Below are positions 41,001 to 50,934 of a stretch of 64,000 nucleotides of DNA, one piece after another. The stretch is from contig JAESUZ010003526.1 in the NCBI GenBank assembly GCA_017311185.1, positions 682,001 to 746,000 on the forward strand, written 5' to 3'. The notes below the pieces were generated by a model. That model was given only the letters and a program-made list of their open reading frames with translations. It ran no database searches and was not told where the DNA came from. The position numbers and the translations under genes were made by a program. The stretch is from Proteles cristata cristata. Lineage: Eukaryota > Chordata > Mammalia > Carnivora > Hyaenidae. The stretch's first letter is position 1; each line of letters begins with the position of its first letter.

Positions 41001-44000
41001 GAGACCAAGTCCACCACTTAACTGACTGAGCCACCCAGGCAGCCCGGTGATTCCCAGTCTTTAGTGTGTATAACTAGTAATTTTGGGGGCCAGGGGGTCA
41101 TCGCTTTCTGAGTGGATGCTTGCCAGGTGTGGGGGGTCAGAGTGGAGTCCGGCCCTTGCAAGCTTTGCCATCTAGTGGGAAGTGCGCCAGTGAGGTAACA
41201 CCTTGGAGGAGGTATCTTGCAAGGTTCTAATTTTAAAATTAGTTTTAGAAACTACCATTCAGAGGTTTAGGAAAGGGAGGGACGAGAACATCTTGAAAAC
41301 AAAACCGTAGAGTTGGGCACCTGGGTGGCTCGATTTCGGCTCAGGTCGTGATCTAGAGGTTTGTGAGTTCATGCCCCACACCGGGCCGTGCACTGCCAGT
41401 GCAGAGCCCGATTGGGATTCTCTCTCTCCCTCTCTCCCCCTCCCCCACTCTGTCTTTCAAAATAAATAACCTTCAAAAACATTTAGAAAATAAAAATAAG
41501 AAAACAATATAGTTGTTTGATGTCTAGATAACTTCTCGGGGTGACTCACTGTGAGCTTTTAGGAGACTGCCTGGGGCCCTGAGGCCCTGGGGCCACTGAC
41601 TTCATTTCACTGGGCCAGTAGATCCTTTCAGCCTGGCTCCAGCCAGAGATGACCAGCTCACCTCTTCCCAGGGTGGCTGAGCGAGAATAGCACCACTCTG
41701 ATGGCTGTCGCTGAGGCGCAGAGCTGTTTGAGGGGGTGTTACAGGGAGAGCAGAGGTTGATCTGCCCTTGGGGTGAGGAACGTCAGCGTTCCAGACGTGA
41801 CCAGGAGCCTAGCACCAGTCCCTGGGCTGGAGCAGAGACCTCCCTCCCTGGGTCCTTCTGTGTGTGGGCTCTGAAAGGTAGGGAGGGCGGGAGGGAGATG
41901 TGTAGACCCTAGGACCTTCTCTTCATTGCTGATCTTAGTGAGCTCAAGACACAGGCTGCTGTGTGAGCATCCAGAATACTCGAGCAACACACGGATGCTG
42001 TTGGCAGCTTGGGTGGAAACGCAGATGTTGGCCGTTGTGCAGCAAGTCTGGGAGAGGCTGGGTGACCGTGGGCCCTTAGAGCCACCCGCAAGCACCCTGT
42101 CCATCCCCGCCCGTCCCTGACCTCCTCCATCTGTGTGCAGGAACAGTTCCTGGTCCCAGACCACACGATCAAAGACATCAGCGGCGCTTCCTTTGCTGGG
42201 TTCTATTACATCTGCTTCCAGAAGTCGGCAGCCTCCATAGAGGGCTACTATTACCATAGGAGTTCAGAATGGTAAGGAGCCCCAGAGGCGCGGGGGGTGG
42301 CTTGCTGCTGCGCCCCTGGCTCTCCCTTGGCTTGCCAAGCCAGAAGACGACCCCTCCCCTGTCTCTGCATGGCTTTCGTGCTCTGCATGCGGAGGGCCTC
42401 TCCACGCACTCGCGCTTGCATGTATGAGGGCCCCGTCCCCATGCACAGAGCACAGGCAATAAGATGAAACTGAAGTGCTGGGTAAAGGAACTCATTGCCG
42501 ACAGCTTTCAGGCAGTTCTGTCTCATCGGCCATGTCGCTCCCAGTCTTGCTGCTTCATATTTCTTCCCAAATTTAATCAGTAACTACAGTGTAAAAGCCA
42601 ACTGTGAATTTTGCTGGGGCGAAGTTTGCTGTTAGCACCCTTTTTGATTCTGTGGTCACCTTTCTCAGATGCTGGTCCCACGTGCAACTGATCTCAGTCT
42701 GGTGACCGAGGGGCCCCCATTGAGCTGGCGGTCCTGCCCTGTGTCTCACCTAAGGTGAAGGACTGACAGTCACCTCGGGTGCTAGCTTTTGTCACCTTTT
42801 GGGGGGAATCTTCTGCCCCCTCACTGCCTCTCAGAGCACCTCGCTGTACCTGAAGAAGGGGCCGTACCATAAAATACCTGCTTCCTTCTGAATGCAGCGG
42901 CGCCTTAGTCCCTTCCACGGTTTTCACACTTCGGTGACTTGTGAGTGACGCCACCCTGGGTTGACTCAAATCCCCTGTTCAGTGGCAGCAAAATGACAGC
43001 TACACATGCATGCCCGCACTCAGTGCCGACTCAGCCCCTTGAGAGCCACAACTAGTAGGGTTCTGGTACTCATCCCGGTTCCAGAACCTGTTACATCCTG
43101 TTTTCAATGACCGCTGTACTGAGGTAATTCACGTACTGTTCAGTTCGCTCATTGACAGCATTCGAGTCAGGGGTCCTGTGCAGCCGTCGCTGCACTCAAT
43201 CTACAGACGTTCTCGTCGCCATAGGGAGAAGCCCTGGTACCCTTGACCATCAGCCCCGACCCCCGTCCCCTCCCGGCCTGAGGCAACCACTAATCTGCTT
43301 TCTCGCTGTGTGGATTTGCCCGTCTGGGTGTTTTATATAAATGGAGCCATACTCTGCGGCCTTCGCATCTGGCCTCTTTCACTCCGCATAATGCTTGAAG
43401 CTTCAGTAGTGTTGCAGCAGGCGTCAGCGCTCCCCATTTTTTTAAAAAATATTTATTCTTGAGAGACAGAGTGTGAGTGGAGGAAGGGCAGAAAGAGAGG
43501 GAGACACACAATCCCAAGCAGGCTCCAGGCTCTGGGCTGTCAGCACACAGCCCGACACAGGGCTCGAACCCACAAACCGTGAGATCGTGACCTGAGCTAA
43601 AGTCGGTGCACTTAACCGACTGAGCCACCCAAGCGCCCCCACACTCCCCATTTTTATGGCTGAATAGTTTTCCCTGGTCTGGCTCCACGGCAGCCCCTCC
43701 TTCTCCATGGTTTTACTTTCTGCAGTGTTAGTTCCCCGCGGTCAGCTGTAGCCCAGAAGCAGCTGAGCGTCCTCCTGACGTTGGAAGGTCAGGGGTAGCC
43801 TAACAGGCTGTCACAGCAGCTCTGTCATTCCGCACTTCACCCCTCACACAGCCATCTCATCATGTCACATCCTCACAGGACACGAAGGCATTTTAAAAGA
43901 GAGCCTACTTTCACGTAACTTCTATGGTGGTATATTGTCAGAGTTGTTCCGTTTCATTACTAGTTGTTGCTGACCTCTCACTGTGCCTGATTTAGAAGTT

Positions 44001-45344
44001 GTACTTTGTCATGGGTATGTATGTACAGGGAAACTCGTACTATATATACAGGGCTTGGTGCGATCCACGGTTTTCAGCATCCACCGGGGATACTTGAGCA
44101 TAACCCCCACAGATAAGGCGGGGGTCACTGCACCACATTTTACTTATCTGTTCATCAGTTGCTAGGCACTTGGGTGGTTTCCGCCTGGTGTGAATAATAC
44201 TGCTGTGAACAAGGGTGTGTAAGTATCTGAGTCCCAGCTTTCAGGTCCTTTGGGCATATACCAAGAGTGGAATTGCTGGGTCGTACGGTAATTCTGCAAC
44301 TTTTTAAAGAACCGTCACCCTGTTGTCCAGAGTGGCTACACCCTCATATGTTCCCACCAGGGCCCAAGGGCTCCAGCATCTCCACCTCCTTCCCAAGGCT
44401 TGTCACGATATCTTTACAGTTACAGCTCTTCTAGCTCATGTGACATCTACGGGTGGCTTGTGGTTTTGATTCGCATATTCCGATGGCTGATGCATGATCT
44501 TTTTTTGAGTTTTGTTTTTGTTTTGTTGTTGTTGAGAAATAAACTGCTTTATCCCGTGCTCCTCCTTACTCCTCTGTGAAGCAGGCAAGGGGAGAGCTAA
44601 CGTCTACACTGTCAATGCTGACTTGCCCCTGGGGGTTTTCATCCCTGCGTGTGCGTTGTCCCGGCTTCTGTTTCCACCTCATCTGCATAGCTCCTCAGAG
44701 CCACCTGCCGACAGGGCAAAAAGAAGCACGTCAGAGCTCTGACGTTCTCAGAGTCTAACAGCCGTGCCTGTAGGGAAGCGAGAAAATGAAGCCAAATGGT
44801 CAAATAAGATTTGTGGTTAGCGAGGAAGTCATCTCTTCCGTGGCCTGTTTGCATCCCACGAGAAGCGGGAAGTGCCCGTGTTACCCACAAAGTCCTGATG
44901 ACGTACAGGGGGAGTGGGGGCGCTGGTTCAGACATGGCCAAGCGGAGGGTGTGGATGAGGCCCGGGGCCTTGCTCTGCAGCTTCTCCCACAGCTTACTCC
45001 GCCTCTGCTCTTACAAGACGTACCGTAAGGGCTTCGTGGTCAGAGGAAAAGGGACAGGCCTAAAGACAGCGCCTCTTGCGCCCCGTTCGGGGGATTAACC
45101 AAAGAAGCAGAAGTCAACCACACTCGGTTCCAGTGACGAGGCCTGAGATGAATTCGCGTTCCAGCCCAAGAACGTGGCCTGGCAGGCACTCCGGCGGCGG
45201 GGAGGGTTTTTTGAACACCCTTTGTTTGGTGACCAGGATGCTCAGACTGCCTCCCGTTTCTCTCTTTCCCCATGTTGCAGGTATCAGTCACTCAATCTAA
45301 CTCACGTCCCTGAACACAGCGCGCCCATCTATGAGTTCCGGTGA
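22752..45344 (+). CDS. GID4: GID4, substrate receptor of the CTLH (GID) E3 ubiquitin ligase (complete, 6 exons)
   Basis: Six exons (22752-22940, 28475-28534, 33930-34037, 40103-40204, 42141-42271, 45281-45344) total 654 nt, or 217 codons plus TGA. All junctions are GT/AG and in phase. GID4 (Vid24 in yeast) forms a beta-barrel that binds Pro/N-degron N-termini and delivers substrates to the CTLH ligase. Residues 1-33 are Ala/Pro-rich and probably disordered. The barrel begins near [20 protein letters not shown]. Known pocket residues E237 and Y258 (human numbering) correspond to E154 and Y175 here, both present, and the C-terminus [12 protein letters not shown] is intact. The start is [10 protein letters not shown] because no in-frame ATG exists upstream. 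The human 300-residue form starts farther upstream, but that frame is broken here (see findings). Confidence 0.96.
22941..25310. other. GID4 intron 1, 5' part
   Basis: This 2.4-kb stretch is free of SINEs. The first ~700 bp continue the CpG-rich region and then become pyrimidine-rich (CCTCCCC runs). Open frames in several phases near 22941-23490 reflect base composition, not a gene I recognise. Confidence 0.5.
25312..26345 (-). mobile_element. L1 fragment, minus
   Basis: GAGGTATAATTCACACACCA, AAATGGAGTCATATACTATA, GGTAACTCTATGTCTAACAT and TTGCATTCCCACCACCAGGC are the reversed L1 3' part. It is split by a SINE. Confidence 0.8.
25798..26057 (-). mobile_element. Carnivore SINE, minus, inside L1
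   Basis: A long (GA)n and head GCTACCCAGGCGCCCC. TGGACC..GTTTTT flanks both sides, and the L1 resumes directly after it. Confidence 0.9.
26346..28474. other. GID4 intron 1, 3' part
   Basis: This is single-copy-looking intron with no SINE for 2.1 kb. I saw no exon, RNA gene or clear repeat. Confidence 0.5.
28475..28534 (+). CDS. GID4: GID4 exon 2
   Basis: This 60-nt exon is phase 0 at both ends and encodes [20 protein letters not shown]. The acceptor is TCTTTGCAG and the donor GAG|GTAAGC. Confidence 0.95.
28987..29218 (-). mobile_element. Carnivore SINE, minus (young subfamily)
   Basis: TTGAACCAACTTTTT precedes and follows it exactly. The body has GACCTAAGTGAAAGTCAGAC and CTAGGAGAGAGAG near the tail. 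Confidence 0.92.
29219..30507. other. GID4 intron 2, single-copy part
   Basis: No SINE, exon or recognisable repeat could be supported in this 1.3 kb. Confidence 0.4.
30508..30780 (-). mobile_element. Old L1 fragment, minus
   Basis: TAGCTTTACTGACATACAGT, TCACCCATTTACAA and CATTGGCTTTTAGTATAGTC are reversed L1 3' motifs, interrupted by a tRNA-like SINE. Confidence 0.65.
30572..30683 (+). mobile_element. Older SINE with an almost intact tRNA-Lys head
   Basis: The 68 nt at 30582-30649 follow tRNA-Lys(CUU): GGCTCAGTCAGAAGAACATG (A-box area), GACTCTTGATCTCAGG (anticodon arm, CTT in the loop) and GAGTTCGAGTCCCAC (B box). A short A-rich tail ends in AACAAAATAAAA. It is a repeat, not a functional tRNA: the acceptor stem does not pair well. 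Confidence 0.75.
32027..32254 (+). mobile_element. Carnivore SINE, plus, altered 5' end
   Basis: AATCTCAAG is duplicated at 32018 and 32255. The usual GCGCCTGG head is replaced by ACATGGCTTGCTCAAG before AGTGGCTTAGTCGG. Confidence 0.85.
32662..32907 (-). mobile_element. Carnivore SINE, minus
   Basis: GAACAGATTTATTTT flanks both sides (32647 and 32908). The GA-rich stretch includes a long G tract. Confidence 0.9.
33930..34037 (+). CDS. GID4: GID4 exon 3
   Basis: This 108-nt exon encodes [20 protein letters not shown] then [16 protein letters not shown]. The acceptor is GACCACAG and the donor TGG|GTGAGT. Confidence 0.95.
34850..35071 (-). mobile_element. Carnivore SINE, minus (young subfamily)
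   Basis: TGTAAGCTGCATGTTTT / TGTAAGCTACATGTTTT bound it; GACCTAAGCGAAAGTTGGAC in the body. Confidence 0.92.
35180..35388 (+). mobile_element. Carnivore SINE, plus
   Basis: GGGGGCCCGAGTGGCTCAGT head and CTCAAAATAAGTAAACTTAA tail. Confidence 0.88.
36251..36449 (-). mobile_element. Carnivore SINE, minus, inside Tigger
   Basis: CTGGTAGAGG(A/G)TC of the Tigger sequence is repeated on both sides (36238 and 36449). Confidence 0.9.
36479..37353 (-). pseudogene. Decayed Tigger transposase, C-terminal half
   Basis: This is the best-preserved coding part of the transposon. The region around [19 protein letters not shown] corresponds to the second catalytic acidic motif of the DDE domain, read as MDVAPGHP where relatives have IDNAPGHP: the aspartate is kept and the following Asn is changed to Val. 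At least three frame changes are needed to follow the protein from 37353 to 36479. It is a relic, not a gene of the host. Confidence 0.85.
37721..37769 (+). repeat. Alternating purine-pyrimidine microsatellite
   Basis: GCGCGCGCGCGCACGCATGCATGTGCGC runs into (CA)n. All of it is alternating purine-pyrimidine, a Z-DNA-prone sequence that replaced part of the transposase frame. Confidence 0.85.
38353..38547 (+). mobile_element. Carnivore SINE, plus, inside Tigger
   Basis: CTGATCACAG / CTGATCGCAG at 38343 and 38548. Tigger sequence resumes immediately after it. Confidence 0.9.
38768..38993 (+). mobile_element. Carnivore SINE, plus, at the Tigger terminus
   Basis: It inserted into the last bases of the Tigger: AGGACTGCCT is duplicated at 38758 and 38994. 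Head GGCACCTGGGTGGCTCAGCC. Confidence 0.9.
39279..39313 (+). repeat. (TTTTG)n microsatellite
   Basis: About six TTTTG units just before a SINE. Confidence 0.8.
39329..39543 (+). mobile_element. Carnivore SINE, plus
   Basis: GGGACGCCTGGGGGCTCGGT head, with TGGCTCAGT shortened. CAAAAATAAATAAACTATAA tail. Confidence 0.88.
40103..40204 (+). CDS. GID4: GID4 exon 4
   Basis: This 102-nt exon encodes [20 protein letters not shown] then [14 protein letters not shown]. The acceptor is TTGCTTTCAG and the donor AAG|GTAAGG. Confidence 0.95.
40835..41045 (-). mobile_element. Carnivore SINE, minus
   Basis: GTGATTCCCAATCTTT / GTGATTCCCAGTCTTT flank it (GID4 intron 4). Confidence 0.9.
41315..41500 (+). mobile_element. 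Carnivore SINE, plus, internal deletion
   Basis: The head GGGCACCTGGGTGGCTCG jumps straight to ATTTCGGCTCAGGTCGTGAT, lacking the GTCGGTTAAGCGTCCGACT that carries the A box region. Confidence 0.85.
42141..42271 (+). CDS. GID4: GID4 exon 5 (degron pocket residues)
   Basis: This 131-nt exon starts with E154 ([12 protein letters not shown]), contains Y175 in [12 protein letters not shown], and ends within the Trp codon of SSEW (phase 2). The acceptor is TGTGTGCAG and the donor TG|GTAAGG. Confidence 0.95.
43443..43643 (-). mobile_element. Carnivore SINE, minus, inside L1
   Basis: CTCCCCATTTTT is present on both sides (43430 and 43644). Confidence 0.9.
43673..44125 (-). mobile_element. Tigger-like nonautonomous DNA transposon inside L1
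   Basis: GGTTTTACTTTCTGCAGTGT, CCGCGGTCAGCTGTAG, ATCCACGGTTTTCAGCATCC and CCCACAGATAAGGCGGGGGT are motifs of a pogo-type element family. L1 sequence resumes on both sides, so it postdates the L1. Orientation and subfamily are uncertain. Confidence 0.6.
45281..45344 (+). CDS. GID4: GID4 exon 6 (C-terminus)
   Basis: The exon completes W and encodes [20 protein letters not shown], followed by TGA at 45342-45344. The acceptor is CATGTTGCAG. Confidence 0.95.
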
Positions 45345-45366
45345 CAGCGGTTCAGAGCAGGAACCA

Positions 45367-45372
45367 AATAAA
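45367..45372 (+). terminator. GID4: Very proximal AATAAA after the GID4 stop
   Basis: An AATAAA hexamer lies 23 nt after the stop codon (CAAATAAAACTG). If used it would leave a 3' UTR of only about 40-50 nt. It may simply be a chance match. Confidence 0.35.
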
Positions 45373-46519
45373 ACTGAGCTTGGCAAAAAAGAGCTTTGCC
45401 AAGAAAATTGTGTACCTGCCAGAACCAGGAGAACGTTTCTGTGTGTTCCTGTTTCTTCACGAGCAGACTCGCGTCAGAAAGCATGAATGTTAACCCACAG
45501 AATCCAAGGAGCACGGCCAGCCGACAGGGCCGCGGAGGGGGCGTGCTCCGTGCTTCTTCCCGCTCTGTGGCAGTTTGCTCTTAATCTGTTTTAAGCTACC
45601 TTAAATGCACTTTTCCTTCCTGCACAGCTAACTTCTGTATCACTGAAAGGCCCATTCCTTCCTCCGTCCCCACCTCCAGCCGAGTAGAAGGTCAGCCCCC
45701 CAGTCACCCTTGGCCTCGGTGCTCAGCAGTCTCGGCCCAGGCCCTGGCCCTGCGCCCCCCCACCCCCAGTAGCTCAGTCTGGTAGCTCAAGAGATGGCAG
45801 AGGCCCCCCACGCGTGTGCCCCCCCCCCCAAGCTCAATGAGACGTGAGGTGGAGGCCAACGGCCTAACGGGGTCACCGGGTGCTGGCCAGCCGGGCCATG
45901 CTCGCGCCAAGCTCGTTAGGGGCTGGCAGCTTCCCTGGGCCTGCCATCCGGGATCACGAGATCTAAGGCTTCCAGATCCCTGGCAGGAACAGATCCCAGT
46001 CCTGCTTACTCAGCACGTTTGCTCCAAACTTTTGAACTTGAGGGCAATACTAAACTTAAAAAAAAAAAAAAAAAAGAGTTTTTTTATTACAAAATTATTT
46101 TTATGGTCCCTTTAACAAGGACCCTATGGCAAATGCACAATTATTCAGAATTACATTTTATCGTTTTCACATTGAAAACTGCAAATGTTGACTTAGTAAT
46201 TTTTATACCTATATCTATATGTAAATGTATATTTAATCAACCAGCAGTTTAAAACTAGTCATTCTGGTACAAAAGTTTTGCAGCATTGCATCAGTTCTAG
46301 TGCTAAACTTGAGAGCTGTTTTTTGGGGTCAGTTTAGCATTTGTACCTCCTCCTTTTGCTACTCAGAACAGCAGTGCTTCGCGGTGACCTTTTCCATCAA
46401 GCGGAAGGGGCCGCCATGCTCCTAAAACAGCGACGTGGAAACGTTGGGGCAGGGGAGGGGCGGGAACGTGAACACCCTCGAATAACTCAAGGCTCACGTG
46501 CCAAAGTGTGTGTGTAGGT

Positions 46520-46557
46520 GTGGGGTTGGGGTGGGGTGTGGTTTGGGTGGGGGGGTT
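46520..46557 (+). other. G-rich tract (possible RNA G-quadruplex)
   Basis: TGGGGTTGGGGTGGGGTGTG then GTTTGGGTGGGGGGG gives five G runs on the sense strand of the presumed GID4 3' UTR. Confidence 0.5.
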
Positions 46558-48434
46558 CTTTTTGTTTTTGTTTTTTTTTAATGTTTAAAAAGCTTAGTAG
46601 GTTGGCATCAGTTGTAGACCGCAGATGCCAGCTGGGCTCTGGGGCATCGCGTTTGCTGGCGGTTTACAAGACTCACTCAGAATACAAGACCGAAAGCTAC
46701 AACCCACAGGAGCAACACAGGCTGCAGACCCATGTAAGGAAACACGAGCCCCCTCGGTCTAGCTGAGCAGTGGGGAAACGTCATCTTCTTAAGAAGTGAT
46801 TTTCCTTTTGATGACATATGTACTGTATGTTACTGAGACTGAATGTCGGTGAAACCTTAAAGGAGAGATGCCTGGGCATCTAGTCAGTAGGCAGCGGGAC
46901 ACCCAGGATGTGTAGTCCCAAGGCTTTGTGCAGAGGTGAGACTGACCGATCTAGTGAGGCCAGGATTTTGGAGCCCCAGAACATTCCCCCTGGCGACTGC
47001 AGTGGAAAAATGATTCATGTCCGTTCCCAGAGAGGAATCAAATGGTCTCTTAATTCTGAAACTCCAGAAGGCATCGGGACGGCTGGCTCTGGTCACACTG
47101 GCTGACTGCACAGTACCGAGGACACCACGCTCGCATGGCCTCAATTTGGCAGGCAGGCGTCCCTTGGCAGTAAAGGAGACTGTGGGGCCGCGCTGGCCTT
47201 CCCAGGCTGCACGTGCCGTCCATTTCAGCCCACATCCCCTCTCATGGCTGGCTCCTAAATCTTGTCTGCCTGTCGCAAGCTCCTTGAAGGATCTAGGCCC
47301 CACTCGGCACCCAACGAGGGGTGAGCTCATCGGGGCCCAGGACGTGTGGCTCGGAGGTCAGCCAGTCAGTCAGCGGGCAGGGAAGGCCGTTTGGAGATGT
47401 TGCTGCTGTCCAGCTAGCCAGATGGTCTGGTCCCGTTGGGGGACCGCTTCCTCCCTTCCTTTCTTAGCCAGGTAATGAAGTTGCACTGGGGAAAATGAAG
47501 AAGTGATACCTTTGCTAGATCTTTCGGGCACGTCCGTGATGAAGATCTGCTTGCATAAAAATCCACCCGTTGAGGACAGGGAAGGGATTCTTTGCCCACT
47601 TCCTCTTAGTTCCCAAAGAATCCACACCAACTCCTTTTCTTTCTCCCAGTTCCCCAAGGAACGTTGGGGGATCATCCCCATCTGTGGTTATTCTTTCCAG
47701 AACCTCCTCAGTGGTTTACGTGCCTCTGGTACTACGTGCAATAGTTTTGGCTGACGCTTGTATTCATCATCGTTAAGAAATCAGTGCAGGATGCAGATTT
47801 TCTACCGTCTTCCTCCGCCCCAAACAGACCTGCCGTGAGGTGGGATCCTACGGATTTGGCTGTTCTTTCCACTGCTCAGAAAGCTTCCATTCTGCGCCCC
47901 CAGCCTGGTCGGTATTATCCCTTCCCACCCGCTCACCCACCCATCCTCTTAAACTTTACGGCATTTCAGCTGCAGCCCAAAAGTAACTAAGCAATCCCTC
48001 CCATGAAGCAGAAAGTCCTATCTGTGCTGGTTTGTGGAAATCACAAACTCCAGGGGAGCAAAGGGGCTTTTCAAGGTCTTTTGCTTTCAGAAACAGGGAA
48101 TTTATATTCTAAGGCCTTGAATTGATTTTTTTTTCCTCATAAAATAGTCTGATAAGCTAATTTTTAAAAAAGAAATGCCATTCAGTATGTTGCATTGCGG
48201 TTTAAAACTACTAACAAGTTCTGGGAAAGAAAAATATTTGATTTTGAATCTTACATGTTTTTTTAAAATTAGATTTGAATGGGCACAAAGTATGAGTATT
48301 TTGTTTCTTTAGGGAGGACATGTGGAAAGGGTTTGAGGGTCTGGGATGGGAGAAGTATTTTGCAGAGCTATCAATGTCCAAATAATTTTTAAAAAATAAT
48401 AAAGGTATTTAAGCAGTGACTTTGTCCTATTTCT

Positions 48435-48619
48435 GTTTTTTGGTTTATTTGAGAGAGTGAGCGAGCACGAGTGGGGGAGGGGCAGAGAGCACCCCAAGCA
48501 GGCTCCATGCTGTCGGCACAAAGCCTCACACGGGGCTCGATCTGACAGACTGCGAGATCACAACCTGAGCCAAAATCAAGAGTCGGACCCTTCACAGACT
48601 GAGCCACCCAGGCGCCCCA
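48435..48619 (-). mobile_element. Carnivore SINE, minus
   Basis: TGTCCTATTTCT is duplicated exactly at 48423 and 48620. Confidence 0.92.
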
Positions 48620-49354
48620 TGTCCTATTTCTAAATTAAAACCGTTCTGATAGAAGAATCCAGCCCTCTTTCTGGCCCTGTGTCTGTGGAGGTTTCCAAGC
48701 CGAGGCCCCTCTGGGAAACTGATGCAGTCCATGTCCTTGTCCCTCCTCATTTCGGTGTTGAGCTCCATTTTGTTAATTTCTACACTTCTTTAAACAGGTG
48801 GAAGCATTTTTTTTTTTTTTTTTTGCATGTGTTTACAACTTAACGCTTTTATGTAACAGGGAGAAAATAAACAGAGGTATTTGGTCACTGGCTGCTTCCC
48901 CATCCAGTGTGGGCACCGGCAAAGTGCATGGGGACCGGTCCTCAGAGGAGGTGCCTGAGCCCCAACGCACAGGGGCTCCCAAACGGCTGCACCTGCAGTG
49001 TCCTGAAGCCAGATGTCAGCGGCAAGTTCACGCCCTTGTGTTCTCTGCATCCTGTGGCCGAGGGCCCTAGCCCAGCCAGTAATGCCAGACTCTGATTTTT
49101 GCAAACCACCCCGACGGGCGTGCCAGAACACCTTGGCTCTCTTGCTATACAGTGTTAGGTTTCTGGTACCACCTCCTGAGGCAGGGCCAAGGAAGGCAGC
49201 TGGAAACCCCATGTGAATTCTGAGAAAATGTTTATGACGTTGAAAAGGTTTAATGTTGAGTCAGTTGAAACGCTAAGTGAACTTACATCCATGTCATGGC
49301 ACAGTTGCTGTGTGTATATAAAGTATCATCCGATCTGCTGTTCCAACAAGTGAT

Positions 49355-49360
49355 AATAAA
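49355..49360 (+). terminator. GID4: Candidate distal GID4 poly(A) signal
   Basis: The AATAAA in GTGATAATAAACTTCC is followed within about 30 nt by a GTGTC-containing stretch. From the stop to here would be a 4-kb 3' UTR. Other AATAAA matches exist at 48398 and near 48864, so the choice is uncertain. Confidence 0.35.
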
Positions 49361-50329
49361 CTTCCTCCAAGACGTGTCAAGAAAGGAATCAGTTGTTCAC
49401 AAGGCTGACTATGACCGAAGACACCATTTGCTGGTGGTTTTGTAGGGGGAGTAAGCTGCGGGATGCCTGGGTTCTCCCTCCCAGATCTACCTTTAATTCC
49501 TAGAGGGACCTCCTATGTACCAGCTAAATAAACCCTCTGAGCCTGGAAAGCAGAAGGAACAGTCTCAGAGAGTTTGAGGGGTTCGAGGAGGTGCTCCAAG
49601 AAGCGCTTGTTAAACGATAGAAATGCTCCACCCATGTAACGTGTCATTCTTGCTCAGATAATGATACAAAGTATTGGCTGAGGCTTCCCATGTGCAAGGT
49701 GCCATTCTGGGTATCGGGGCAGTGCAGAAGCAAGGTAACCCCAGGCTGCGGGCCTCAGGGAACTAACAAGAATAGAGTGGAAATTGACATCTTTCTGATC
49801 CCCACAGAAGGCAAGGCTTTCTGTCTTCTCTCAGTGCTAGGTTGCCACGTTTAACCTTCAGTGCACTTTGCTTTTAAGCCATCCCTGGGGATGGTGGACA
49901 GTGTGTGGATGGTAGCAGGCGTGAAACCCTCTCGCTGCAGGGCAGGACAAGGGGGAAATTATAAATATCAACGCTGCCTGCATCGACCTCAACTGCACCT
50001 GAGGAGGAAAGCATTAAAATTGCTCGGTAATGAAACAGGCAGCTGGCTTTGACATAGAAAAGTGCCTGAAAATTGGATTGCAATTGAGCAGCTCTTTCTT
50101 CTAGGTTTTTCTTCCAAAACATCTAAAGACTGAAACTCCCTGCTTGCAAATAGCAAGCAAAACTATTTCATTTGTAGAGAAGCAGAGGCTGAAATTCAAG
50201 TTCATTTTGCCATTTTTCCCCCCTTCTGATTTTTCAGCTTGCTTCATCCATCGGTCCTCATTCCTTTCCCAATTTGCTCACTGAATAGCTCCTTCCTTCC
50301 ATGCCTTCTTGAACTGGCATTGACTTGGA

Positions 50330-50460
50330 GCAGCGCTTCTCAAACTCCATTGAACATCAGAATCACTTAATTCATGTAAAATTCTTTTGTCCCACAGGGA
50401 CCCAGACCAGTTCTGTCACCACCTCCTGAGTGCCTTAAAGTTCCCAGGTGACTCCGGTGT
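50330..50460 (+). repeat. MER20-like MITE, partial
   Basis: GCTTCTCAAACTCCATTGAACATCAGAATC... start and TTCCCAGGTGACTCCGG end; the terminal right arm is missing. Confidence 0.5.
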
Positions 50461-50550
50461 GCAGAGAAGGGCTGGGCGTCCCACAGAAAGGAGAGAAGGG
50501 CTGTCAAGCTTGGGACGTTGGTTTACTGAGTGTGGAGGCAACATGGGTTT

Positions 50551-50767
50551 TTTTTTTTAATTTTTTTAATGTTTGTTTATTTCTAGGAGAGAGAGACAGC
50601 GTGAGCAGGGGAGGGTCAGAGAGAGAGGGAGTCACAGACTGAAACAGGCTCCAGGCTCTGAGCTGGCAGTCAGCACAGAGCCCGACGCGGGGCGCGAACC
50701 CACGAACCACGAGATCATGACCTAAGCGAAAGTCGGTGCTTAACCGACTAAGCCACCCAGGCGCCCC
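50551..50767 (-). mobile_element. Carnivore SINE, minus (young subfamily)
   Basis: GGCAACATGGGTT on both sides without mismatch (50537 and 50768). Confidence 0.92.
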
Positions 50768-50934
50768 GGCAACATGGGTTCTTTAGTATCAGGACATCAG
50801 AATAGCAAATGCCAGCCTGATGTTCTTGGCTCATGTGCAGACAGAGCCAGTGAAGATTTCACTCCCACCTAGAACTTCATTTCTGATGTCGGTGCTTATC
50901 TTCATCAGGGCTTTCACTCATTTGGCAAATGCTT

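Larger units (their letters stand above)
43100..44510 (-). mobile_element. L1 fragment, minus, twice interrupted
   Basis: Reversed L1 motifs occur in order: GAGGTAATTCACGTACTGTT, TGAGGCAACCACTAATCTGC, AAATGGAGCCATACTCTGCG, GTGGAATTGCTGGGTCGTAC. A SINE and a DNA transposon lie within it. Confidence 0.8.
45345..49380 (+). other. GID4: Probable GID4 3' UTR and flank
   Basis: About 4 kb contain only one SINE (48435-48619) and a poly-A tract (46058-46075). AT-rich stretches at 46080-46350 and 48120-48420 look like 3' UTR sequence, and there is a G-rich tract at 46520-46557. No ORF resembles a known protein. Low repeat density here, compared with both flanks, suggests transcribed sequence under constraint, which is an inference. 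Confidence 0.4.
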
